Source: Tieghemiomyces parasiticus
Taxonomy: Eukaryota > Kickxellomycota > Dimargaritomycetes > Dimargaritales > Dimargaritaceae
Length of the DNA: 25,445 nucleotides
Assembly (NCBI GenBank): GCA_027575765.1
Contig: JANBPT010000703.1
Coordinates: forward strand, 1 to 25,445
Reading direction: 5' to 3'
Shown piece after piece: positions 1 through 10,700 of the stretch. Made by a program: the position numbers and the translations under genes. The notes under the pieces were generated by a model, which worked only from the letters and a program-made list of their open reading frames with translations, was not told where the DNA came from and searched no databases. Numbering within the stretch: the stretch's first letter is position 1; every line of letters starts with the position of its first letter.

Positions 1-1263
1 TGGGAAATTCCACTGTAGGGTATGGGAAATCCTGCATAGGTTTCCTCACTAGTTACCCTTGGCCTACCCTGGCAGTAACACTTTAGGTTACATTGCCCTT
101 GATCATATGGTCATGAGTCTGACCTCCTAGAGACATCTAGATGGTTGTCCTATTGTTCTTGAGGTCATGTCCTTGAGAGACCATTGTTCTGTTCCAGCTC
201 AACCATTGTCTTGCCACCTGGGATTAAGTGGTAGTAATTGCAAGCATTATCAATGCCATTATCATTTGGGTATTTACCTTATCATATATATACCTTGAGC
301 ATCTGCTCCTCTATGTTCTGGGAGTGTTTCTCCTGCCTTACCTCCAGGCAACCCTTTTGAGTTTCCCTTGGTTTCATTTGTACTTTCCTTGTCCCAGGTA
401 TGTCTACCTTTAATGAAGCTCATCCCCCCCACCTATTAAGCTTGTGATTAGGCTACTGAGATATCTGACCTTAGGGTCTAAAATCTAGGTAACTTTCACA
501 TAATTTATGGTTCTGAAATAGTAGACTTGGACTTTGCCCTGGGATAATCTAATGTGGTGGTTCCCAATCACCACAATGTGGCCTGCAGAGGAACAGAGTG
601 TGCAAGCTATGGAGCTGAAGCTGATCAATGCAGGACCTATTGAACCCAATAAGGGTGCATGGTAGGCAGGGTGGAAGGCTCAGGGTTGGAGCCATGGCAT
701 GCCTAGGAAGTCAGGCAGGTAGCCTGGAGTGACACAAGGGCCTCTTGACAAAGGCCATCAGGTCAATAGAAGTTGCTGCACTGAAGTGAGACTAATGGAA
801 GTACTGAAGGTCCCCAGGGTGGCCATGCATGGTGCATGTATAGGATCCAGGGGTAAGGAAAGGACCATGGCCTGAAGAGTAGGACCACTATCCAACAGAT
901 AACCAGTGCTACAGTGGCCTTGAGGAGATGTGAGTGGCCTCCCAAGCATGGGCAAAGGGAAAGCAGGGATGGTGATAGTAGGGTACACACAGGGTTGGGT
1001 ATCTGAGATGGTTGGTATGCCATGTAGACTAAACTCATCAAGTAGGTGCCAATTCTACCATAGTGCAAGGAGGATCCACCCAGGCTGAGCAAATTAAGCA
1101 GACTGGCAGAACCTCTCCCACCATGGCACAGGACCCCCATACAAAAGATTTACCCCAGCCTGACATGGATACCACCAGTCTTGTAGATAGCAAAGAGTGG
1201 TCAGGCAGTGCCAATTAAAAAAAAGATATATAACTGGGGGAACCTACTGATGCCACAGAAAAA
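1..1263 (-). mobile_element. Degenerate Ty3/gypsy-type LTR retrotransposon fragment (pol region), CpG-free
   Basis: Seen: on the minus strand one reading frame carries LLDSGPT (878-898), like the retropepsin active-site motif LLDSGAT. 64 codons later the same frame carries FLGMPWLQ, with the LGMPWL part at 689-706, the conserved element after the protease in Ty3/gypsy Pol. About 127 codons further, in another frame, LPEHRGAD (301-324) resembles the LPxHRxxD stretch at the start of gypsy reverse transcriptase. A weak C-x2-C-x7-C remnant (1065-1100), also frame-shifted, lies where a gag zinc knuckle would be. The order knuckle-protease-RT is right for a minus-strand element. Frames are broken by stops and shifts, so it is a dead copy. 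There is no CG dinucleotide from 1 to 1263; the first is at 1264-1265, which I use as the boundary. The RT core and any 3' LTR would lie left of the window, and gag's N-terminus and the 5' LTR are not visible. Family assignment is inference from short motifs. Confidence 0.6.
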
Positions 1264-1761
1264 CGCACCTACACAAAATAAATCACGTTTCCTTGATAGC
1301 CCTAAAGTAGAAAATATCCACCATCATGTGCCAGCTCCGCAACCGGCGCAGTTCCTAGTGCCGCCTACTGGGGGGCCTGGAACCTGAATAATCCACGTCC
1401 CCCATCGATGATGACAAGTTTATGCATCACTCTTTGAGCAAGCTGTGCGATGACGACAAGTACCCCCCCCATACCGCAGGGCCAATCACCTACTCTACAT
1501 GCCCAACGGTGGTACAATTGTATTACACATTTTACCTTATTACTATTACGTATCGTACTCCGTCCCGCTCTTTAGGACCAGCCCAATGGTCCCCACCTCC
1601 CTTATACAAGTAGCTAATGCTACAACGCCTGTCACATGTGAGACACATTAAATATACCACTCTTCTCACCCATTCTCATCTTCCTTGTATACCTTCTCGT
1701 TAGTTCGCCCTCTTAACTCTCTGTCAGCACTGTCCCCGTTCTACCCCGTCGGCCCGTCGCC
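1264..1761 (+). promoter_or_regulatory. Intergenic region and presumed promoter/5' UTR of VPS13
   Basis: This stretch holds no gene I can support. CpG returns abruptly at 1264, so it is unlike the retroelement to its left. Visible elements are a 10-bp perfect palindrome of the E-box type (TCACATGTGA, 1632-1641), a TATA-like AAATATA just after it (about 105 nt before the VPS13 ATG), and a pyrimidine-rich leader from about 1660 to the start codon. A near-perfect 14-bp direct repeat (CGATGAYGACAAGT) occurs at 1406-1419 and 1448-1461. Promoter function is inferred only from position. Confidence 0.4.
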
Positions 1762-4700
1762 ATGTTTGAGGCCATCGTCACCAACCTCCTTAACAAGTTT
1801 TTGGGGGACTATGTCGCCAACCTGGAGACCGACCAGCTCAAAATCGGGATATGGCATGGCGACGTAAAGCTCAATAATCTCCAGCTCAAACGCGAGGCCC
1901 TGGACAAGTTTAATCTGCCCATCGACGTACACGAAGGGTACATTGGCGAGCTCATACTCAAGATCCCCTGGAGTAACCTCAAGGGTGAGCCCGTCCAGGT
2001 CCTCCTCAAAAACATTTTCGTATTAGCCGGCCCAAAAAAGATATCTGAATATGACGCCGAGGAAGACGACCGGCGCCGGCAGCGCCGCAAGCAGGAGAAG
2101 CTGGAGACCCTGTCGATGCTGGCCACCAAGCCCAAAAGCGCCGGTGCTACCGCCGGCGAGGACGACGCCAAGGCTACGTCATTCACCATGCAGCTGGTCA
2201 CCAAAATCGTGGACAACCTGCAAATCTCCATCCACAACATCCACATTCGCTACGAGGACAACACGAGCAACCCGGACCATCGGTTTGCCTTTGGCATCAC
2301 CCTGTCAGAGCTGTCGGCCGCGTCCACCGACGCCGATTGGAACGTGACCTTCATCGACCAGCCTACGGGGAACGTCCACAAACTACTGCGCCTGGGCTCC
2401 CTATCAGTGTATGTCAACCCGGATGCCGATACGCTAGCCGGTCAGTCCCCCGGGGATTTCCTGCGCAGCTTCACTGAGGGCATCCCTAGTGCTGACCACC
2501 AGCCCGAGGGCCACCAGTACGTGCTCAAGCCTGTGTCTGGTACGGGTCGCCTCACACTCAACAAGAAGTTCACGGCCACCGACGCCAAGAACACTGCCAC
2601 GCTACTGTTTGACGAGCTGGCTTTCGTACTCAACGATCGCCAGTACCAGGACCTCCTTCTGCTTGCTTCGTCGTTCGATTATTACCTACGCCAGCACAGA
2701 TACCGCCGCTTCCGGCCCGCGCCGGGTGTCACTGTCAAGAAGGACCCGCGGGCATGGCTGCAGTACTCCATGCGCTGCGTGCTGTCAGAAGTGCACGAGC
2801 GCAACCGCAAGTGGTCCTGGGCATACTTTGAGGAGCGCCGCGAAGACCGTCTGCGGTACCTGAGGCTGTACCGTACCGTCAAGCTGGATCCGCAGGCCGT
2901 TGAGGCCCGCCGCGAACTGGAGGCCCTCGAACGCAAGCTAAGTTTCCAAGACATCCGCCTGTACCGGTCCATTGTTGAGTCCAAGCTGCGCAAGGAGAAG
3001 GCCCTGACCGCTGCCCATGCCCAGGGTGGCATGCTCAAGCCGACCGGCGCCACCGCCGCCGCCGCTAGCGGAGGTCCGGAGGCCGACGGGCAACCGCCAC
3101 AGCAACACCAACACTCGGTGGCCGCCGACGCTGCTAGTTGGGTGGGGTCCTGGTTCGGGTCATGGAGCGGGAACGGCCAGACCGTACAACCCGGCCAGAC
3201 CCTGACGGAGGAGCAGCTACAGGAGCTGTATGACACTATCGAGTACGATGAGCGCGAGGCAGTGCCGGACTATGACCTGCCTGACGAGTGCGTCCTCCTC
3301 CAAGTCAACATGCAGCTCAATCACGGCTCCTTCACGGTCAAGCAGGCACCCCGACGGGATCGGAGCCAGCGCCGCCGCCAGCTGTCGTCCACCCAAAAAC
3401 GCTGCGGCCTCACACCTCGGGCCCTTTTGTCGGTGAATTTCGAAACCTTCCGCCTGGGCTTCGTCAAACGGCCCCGGTCCTTCACTGCCAACCTCTCCCT
3501 CCACAGCTTCCACATCCTGGACGGGACCACCGAGCGGTCACTCTACCCGTACCTAGTGAGCATGCGCGGCGTGCCCCCGACCCAGCTTATGGCCGCAACG
3601 GCCCGGCAGGCACACGCCGCCTCGGCCAGCGAAGCCAATATTTCTGGGGCGTCCGACCTTGACCGGTCCGTGGCACGGCTCCACCGTCCCAACTCAATCG
3701 TAACGGAATCTGCTGCCGATGAGCATGCCTCCAAGTCGCCGACCCGTCCATCCCAAGCCCCCACCAGTGTCGGTACAGATGGCGACCAGGTCCCACTCCG
3801 CCCCGCCACCAAAACAGACGACCCGTTCTTCCGCCTCACTTTTGACCACAAGCCCCTGGATGGCCGGGCCAGCTCGGCCCTAGCTCTGCACTCGCGCGGG
3901 CTCAACTTCTTTTTTAACCCGCACGCCATCGAGACGCTGGTGCGGTTCTTCCGGCCGCCCGTTCCAGCGCGCGATTCCGTCCAGACCCTGATCGCCGCCG
4001 CGGGCCGCAGCGTGGAAGGTATCAAGCAGCAGACCCGTGCAGGCCTCCAGTTCGCGCTCGAGGAGCATAGTACGATAGATGTTCAGATCGATCTCGACGC
4101 ACCTGTTTTTATCCTACCGTCCAGTTACACCCACACCAACGCCCTGGTTACCGTACTAGACTCGGGTCATCTCCGCGTCCGCACGCGGCTCGTGGCCCCT
4201 GATCGCCTGGCCGAATGGCGGGCCAAAGAGGGTCACGAAATCAGCGCGGCCGAGCTGGACGAGCTCAAGGAACTCATGTACGACCGCTTCGCTATCGACC
4301 TCACCGCTGTCCAGCTCGTGGTGGGGGAGTCTGTCCCGCGCTGCCTCGACGCACTGGAAGCCCGCGATGACGGCCCAACGGGTGGTGACCTCCACGTGGT
4401 CAACCGGCTTGACCTGACCTTTGATGTGGGGCTGTCTATCGTTCCCCAGGACGCCGCCCTCCCCAAGATCGTCGTCCGTGGCCACCTACCCTCCGTCAAG
4501 CTCAACTTTTCCGACCGCAAGTACCGTGCCATCATGAAATTGGTCGACATGATGGACTTTTTGGACCGGCTGGATGTTGTTGAGGACGGCGACAGTGACG
4601 GGGAAGGGGCAGGCGCGGCTCAAACCCCGGCTTCCCCCGCTACCCCGCAGCGCACCCTCACGGCCGGGTCCATGGGCCACGTCCACGATCTCCTCCGCGC

Positions 4701-7700
4701 CCCCACTCTGGGGGACTCGGATGCTGAGGAGGAATTGCCCCTCCCGCCGGGTCTCACCGGTCCCGGGTCCCGGGCGAGTTCCGTATCCGACTCGGACGAC
4801 AGCGACGCGGAATTCTTTGACGCCGAGGCCGGCGCCCCAGCCAATGACAGCAGTCAGCTGCTCCTGAGCGTCCGCCAGCTTACCCTCCATCTCACTATTG
4901 CCGAACTCTCGGCATCCCTGCGACGGTCCGATCGCGATATTGAGGTACCTGAGACATACCTTGCAGAACTCAAGGTGCGCCGGTTCGTTCTGGATTTCAC
5001 CAAGCGGCCCCTCGACATGACCGCCCGCGTGCGCGTTGACGACATGGCTGTTGAGGACCGAATGCATTACGGGTCGTACCTGCTGACGGCAGCTGAACGG
5101 CAGGAAAAAGCGCAAGCTAATGGTGCGGCGTCCAGAACCGAAGAACACGACCACTTGGAGGCCACGACGGGTGACAAGACCGGGGACGACGAGCCCCCAC
5201 CCCTGCTCAGCCTGCTGTACAAGCGTGTCGATCCGGCCTCCCCTGAGTTCTTGCCCGTATACGAAGGGATGCGCCAGTCGGTTGAGGTCGACATGTCTAG
5301 TGTCACCGTCAATGTCGTCCGCGGGAGCATCCTTACCCTGTACGACTTTATCCTCAAGACGTTCGTGCCACCCGATGAGAATCAGCAGCAGCAGACACCA
5401 GCTTCACCCCAGCGGGAAAGTGACGGCGCCTCACACTTGCCTATCCAGGGTTCGCCGCCCTCGGGATCTGTCGGAGTGGTATCGGACCCTAGCGACCCGG
5501 CCACCGTGCGCGTCCGCGTGTGCCTCCATCGAATCCACCTGCAGCTGCATAATGACCAGGTCCAACTGGCAACCCTTTCCCTCTCGCACGCTGATGTGGC
5601 GGTCCTGGTGCGGTCGCGAACCCTCCGCGTCGGCGCTAAACTGGGTACCCTCAGCCTCACCGACGACGCTGTGCTTCCTGGAACACCCGGGTTGGACAAC
5701 TTCCGGCAGCTGCTCACGATGGCCGGCGACGGCCTGGCCAATTTTTCGTACGAGACCTTCGACCCGGCTACCCCGGCGACCTACCCAGGGTTCGATGCGG
5801 CCCTGTTTCTCCGTGTTGGTGCCACCCGGCTCACAGTGGCCAATGAACCCCTACAAGCCCTCATCGAGTTTGGCAGCCGATTTGCCCAGATGCACGGCCT
5901 CTTCGAGGCCGCCCGTAAGGCCGCGGCCGAACAGGCCACCCAGTTGCAGGAGCGCGCCAGTCGGTTCCACTTTAATATCCACATCCAAGCCCCCACCCTT
6001 GTCTTCCCCGAGTCTACCCGTCGGCCCGATATCCTGGAGGCCCGGCTGGGCGAACTGACGTTCGAGAACCGCTTCGTGGCTGTCGGTGACGATGGGGAGC
6101 CACTGCGCGACGCTCTCAATGCCCTACGCCAGCGCCTGGACGCCGTTGGTCCGCACTGGTTACCTCCGCTGACCAGCGGCGCCATGAGTCCCGACGGGTA
6201 CGCCCTCAACCCGGACTACGTCCGTCGACTCTCTACTGCGGCAGCTACCGCCGAGGACGCCGGTCCCACCATGAACAAAATGTACCTCCAAGTCCGCTCG
6301 ATCGGTCTGCTTTCTCACTTGTATCTAGACCCTGGCAGCGATCGGATGCAGGAATTGGCCATCCTGGATGACATTGACCTCGCCGTCGCCATCAACTACC
6401 TGCCTTACTGCCCCGGCGGTCGCCGACCTGAAACCGAAATCACGGCCAAACTCTCCGACGTGCGCATGCACCTCACTGAACGCCAATATCGGTTCCTCCT
6501 CCACCTAGCCACCACCCTGCCCCGGGTGTTCACCGAATCCACCGCCGCAGCGGTCGCCTCCGCCGACGCTCTAGAACGGTCCCTGTCTCAGCTCACCATC
6601 GCATCGGACGTGACCAGCTTTGGGCGCGGCCGGGAATCTGACCGCGCGTCGGCTGATTCGTTTGCGTACCCGGATGACGCCTCCTCCCACTCACCCGCCG
6701 GCGGAGGGGCAACCAGTAAGCTAGCCTTGCCCCACCGGCACGGCCCACCCCCCGTGGCGCCCGGCGCTCCCGGTGAGCCGGGTACCGGGTCTGGCACTGC
6801 TGCGACACCCACGTTCGCCACCCTGGACCTCGTGTTTAACTTGGACACGGTCGACTTGGAGCTATTCCGTGGCGACGGTACCGGTGGCGGCCCCGACCTG
6901 GCCGACGCGTCATTCACGCGGTTCCGCTGCCAACACCTGGTGGTCAAGCATCGGGCCGACAGCCAGGGCGCCACCGAGGCCGAGCTTCAGGTACACACAT
7001 TGGCCGTTCGCGACACCCGTCCACGGTCTGACAGCCAGTTCCGCGACCTAATCCCGGCCGCTGACCACGACGGACCCCAGCTCCTCGCCCGCGTCGACGC
7101 ACGCCCCGGGGAGGATACGGTGCTCATCGCGACTGTCGACCACCCGCGCGTCGTCCTGGACCTGAACCACCTATACGCTCTACGTGACTATTTTATGAGT
7201 GCGTTTGCCGAGCAAGAGCAGCAGCGCCAACGGGGCGACGGTTCGGCGGTCAGCCATCACGGTGATGGTCCCGGAAGCCAGGGTAGTGGAAGCGACCAAA
7301 GCCCGCCGACGTTACAGCCGGCCACCACCCACGGGTCCAGCACGTCCGACGTTGCCCGCATTCCTGCCCAGGCCCCGGCATCGGTCGGTCGTACCGCCCA
7401 GGCGGCGGCCGCTGCGGTGACGACGAGGACGACTACCGGTTCGAATTCCCGCCAGAACAACCGACCCCGGCCGACTCCTGCCGGCGAAGTGGCCCCCAGT
7501 CCTTCCCTCGCTGCCGCGGGGACGACGGGAAAGACCGACACGGCTGGGTTCGCTTACCGCATCAATATTGTGAGCCCCGAGGTCCTCCTGCTAAACGACG
7601 CTACACGGGCCGACACGGAGGCGGTGGTTTTGGCGATGGAGCAGGCAGTGGTGGCCCAACAGGGCCTGTTCGCGCTGACCCTAGAACGGGTCAACATGGC

Positions 7701-10700
7701 GCTGTGCCGGATGGACCGCCGAGAGGAGACGTCGGTCAACTTCATTGATCCGTTCGACATTGTCCTTAGCATGCACAATGCCGCTCGCCGCGCTGAGCAC
7801 CTCCTGACCAACGTCATCGTGGACGTGAAACCGCTGGTGCTCCGCGTGTCATATGAGGACATCTCCCTACTGCTGGAGATTGCCCAGCGCGCCAGCCAGC
7901 TGGCCGGCGGGGGAGGCGATGGAAAGCAAGGTGGCGACGTTGCACTAGTACCGGCGACCACGACGCGGACCCACACGTCGGAGAGCACTCAACGCCGCCC
8001 CTCCTCATCCCCGGCCGTCACTTTCCCGTCCAACACCAGCGACTCTTCAACCGCCCAATCGACCCCGTCGCTCACGGCTCACGCGGGCGGAGCCTTGGTC
8101 CCGACCGATCCGTTACCAGCCAAACCAGTCTCCGCCGCAGTGGCCCGATCCACCTCGAACGCCGCTGCAGCCGCCGCAGGCAAGGTCACCGTGTCGCGTG
8201 AGGTGCTCAAACTGGCCTTCCAAGGCTTCCAAGTGGTGCTCATCGGCAATAAGATTGATATTCCCGTAGTGGACGTGTTAGTAGACGCCGTCACGGTGAA
8301 CGTTGCAGACTGGTCGACCCAGCTCAAGGTAGACGCCAACCTACGGGTGCACGCCAACTACTACAATCTCCAATCGTCGCACTGGGAGCCATTGGTCGAG
8401 CCCTGGCAGGTCGGGATTCACGTCCAAACCGTTTCGGACCCCACGCCGACCACCCGGATGGATGTCCGGGCCGCTCAGCGCCTGGATATCAACATTTCGC
8501 ACGCCTTCCTTCAGACCCTACTCAACTCAACCACCGAACTAACCCGCGATCCAGCCAATTATCTGTACCGCACTCGCACCGAGCACGTCCCGTACCGCAT
8601 TAAGAACCTGACGGGTACGGATCTGTACGTGTGGAACGAGCTGCCCTCAGGCCACCGTGACCGAACCCAAGTCCAGTTGTTAGCCGACCGTGCCGAATTG
8701 CCCTGGCGCTTCGGCGACTGGCACCGCTCGCGCGATGTAATTGTGAAGGCCCGCAACCGGATTGGGGTACAGTTCGCCGCCGTCCAGCTCGAGAGTCTCA
8801 AGGATATCCCAGTCGATCGCGAAGGCAGCAAGTTGTACCGCCTGCGTCCTAAGCTTGATCTGGTTACCCACCGTTTGGCAGTTGACGTGACGCTGAAAGG
8901 TAATGTCAAGGAGGTGGTGCTACGCTCGGCCCTCGTATTTGAGAACCGTACGCTACTCCCGCTCGAACTGGTCATGGTGGACCAGAACGGTCACCCCGTG
9001 GGCGAATCGTTCACGGTGGCACCTGCCCAGGACTGCCCCATTCCGCTTCTCAAGTGCCACCGCTACGGCGTCCGCCTCCGCCCCGCCGACGGTTCCCAGT
9101 TCGGATGGTCCCAGGGGTACATTTACTGGCCCAATTTCCTCACCGGCAAGGGTACAGCGCCTACCACTGTCGTGTGCCCCAGTACCGCCACCACCACCCC
9201 GGCACCATCCTCGGCCGTCGTGACTCGCCTTCACCAGCACCAACAGCAGGCCGAAGGCGGGCGCTCCTCGACGCATCAGCCGCCCCCGCCCCCACCCGAC
9301 TTTTATCTCCGCATGCACGCCCGCTACAAGCGGAACGACCCCAGCGTCCACGCCTACCCCTTCATGACGATCCGCCTCAGTGCCCCGCTAGAGCTGGAGA
9401 ACCTACTCCCGTACGACGTCGAGTACACCGTGGTGGACCGTGACGCCGGTCGGGAGTGGCAGGCCCGACTGGCCCGCGGGGCGGTCGCACCCCTGCACCT
9501 CGCCCCGCCTCGCCACCTCCTTCTGCTCCGCCTGTCTGTACCTGATACGCCCTTTACCCGTAGCCGATTCGCAGTGATCAACGCTGCCGCCTCCGCTGAC
9601 ATCGCCGTTGACGATACATTAGCCCTTGTGGACCGGTCCCGGCGCGAACTCCTGATCCGCCTCGACCGGCGGCCCTTGCCAGACACGGGCGGTGCCCATA
9701 TCGTGTCGGTATACGCGCCTTACATTATGCTCAACCAGACGGGACTCCACATGCACCTCAAGAGCAGGTCCCTGATTAAGAGCGCGTCCGTAGCCGCCGG
9801 CCAGGGCTCCGAGGGGATTCCCAGTGGGGATGCGGCCCGCCCCTTCATGTTCGCTTACGACTCGTTCGAACCACGCAACCGCTGCCTCATCCAATTCCCG
9901 GGCGCCGACTGGTCTAAGCCGCTCAGCTTCGACGCGGTGGGGACCCTTCTCGAGGTTGTGATCCCAGCCACCGCCGGTGCAACCGCGACCTCCGTCCACG
10001 TAGGCGTCAGCGTGGAACCTGGCCCGGGGAAGTTCAGCCGCAGCAAGGTTGTGACCTTCACGCCGCGTTACGTGCTCAAGAACAACACTGGACTCGACCT
10101 TCAGTTCCGTGAGCTAGGCACCGCCCGCAGTACCCCGCTGGGTAACGATACCCGCGTCCCACTCCACTTCATCCACGCACCACGCGAGAAGCAGCTCACA
10201 CTGAATGCCCCCACCGCCCCCAATCACTGGTCAGCGCCGTTTCCGATCGACGAGGTAGGCCGCCTGTTTGTGAAACTACCCACTACTCGCCAGTCCCGGA
10301 TCCTCGTGCGCGTCGACGTACTGCTGGAGGGCCCCTGCGTGTTCATCATGCTCTCCCAAGTCACTGGGGAGTGGCCCTTCCGCATCGAGAACGCGTCCGA
10401 CGTCGAGGTGCTCCTGTACCAGCACGACCCCAGCCTGCGCGACGGCAGCGGCGGGTCCGCGGGAGGCGACCCGGGCGGCTCTCTCGTAAAGAAATACCGA
10501 CTGCCGCCGGGTAAGTCCATGTCGTACGCATGGGACTACCCGTCCGTCCGTGAGAAGTTATTGGTGCTCAACGTGCGCGGCCGCGAGCGCCATGTCGACG
10601 TGCAGCAGATCGGTACCCTCGTGCCGTTCAAATTCGCCTCGGCCACCGCCTACCCCAACACCATGTCGCTCGACGTGGTGGCCGACCACACCACCCAAGT

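Noticed and set aside
228..413. Hydrophobic 61-codon plus-strand frame as a small membrane protein
   Set aside because: It lies antisense within the CpG-free retroelement relic and has no supporting context.
282..520. TATA-like sequence and a TGG-containing site as an LTR promoter and primer-binding site on the plus strand
   Set aside because: The coding signatures put the element on the minus strand and this stretch within pol; no terminal repeat pair is visible in the window.
763..1140. 125-codon minus-strand open frame as a gene
   Set aside because: It is in a different frame from the protease signatures, hydrophobic by chance, and lies in the decayed retroelement.
4486..6058. Long open frames overlapping VPS13 on both strands (up to 312 codons)
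   Set aside because: They are shadows of a GC-rich coding frame, with Arg/Ser/Pro-rich translations and no motifs, while the VPS13 frame is conserved throughout.
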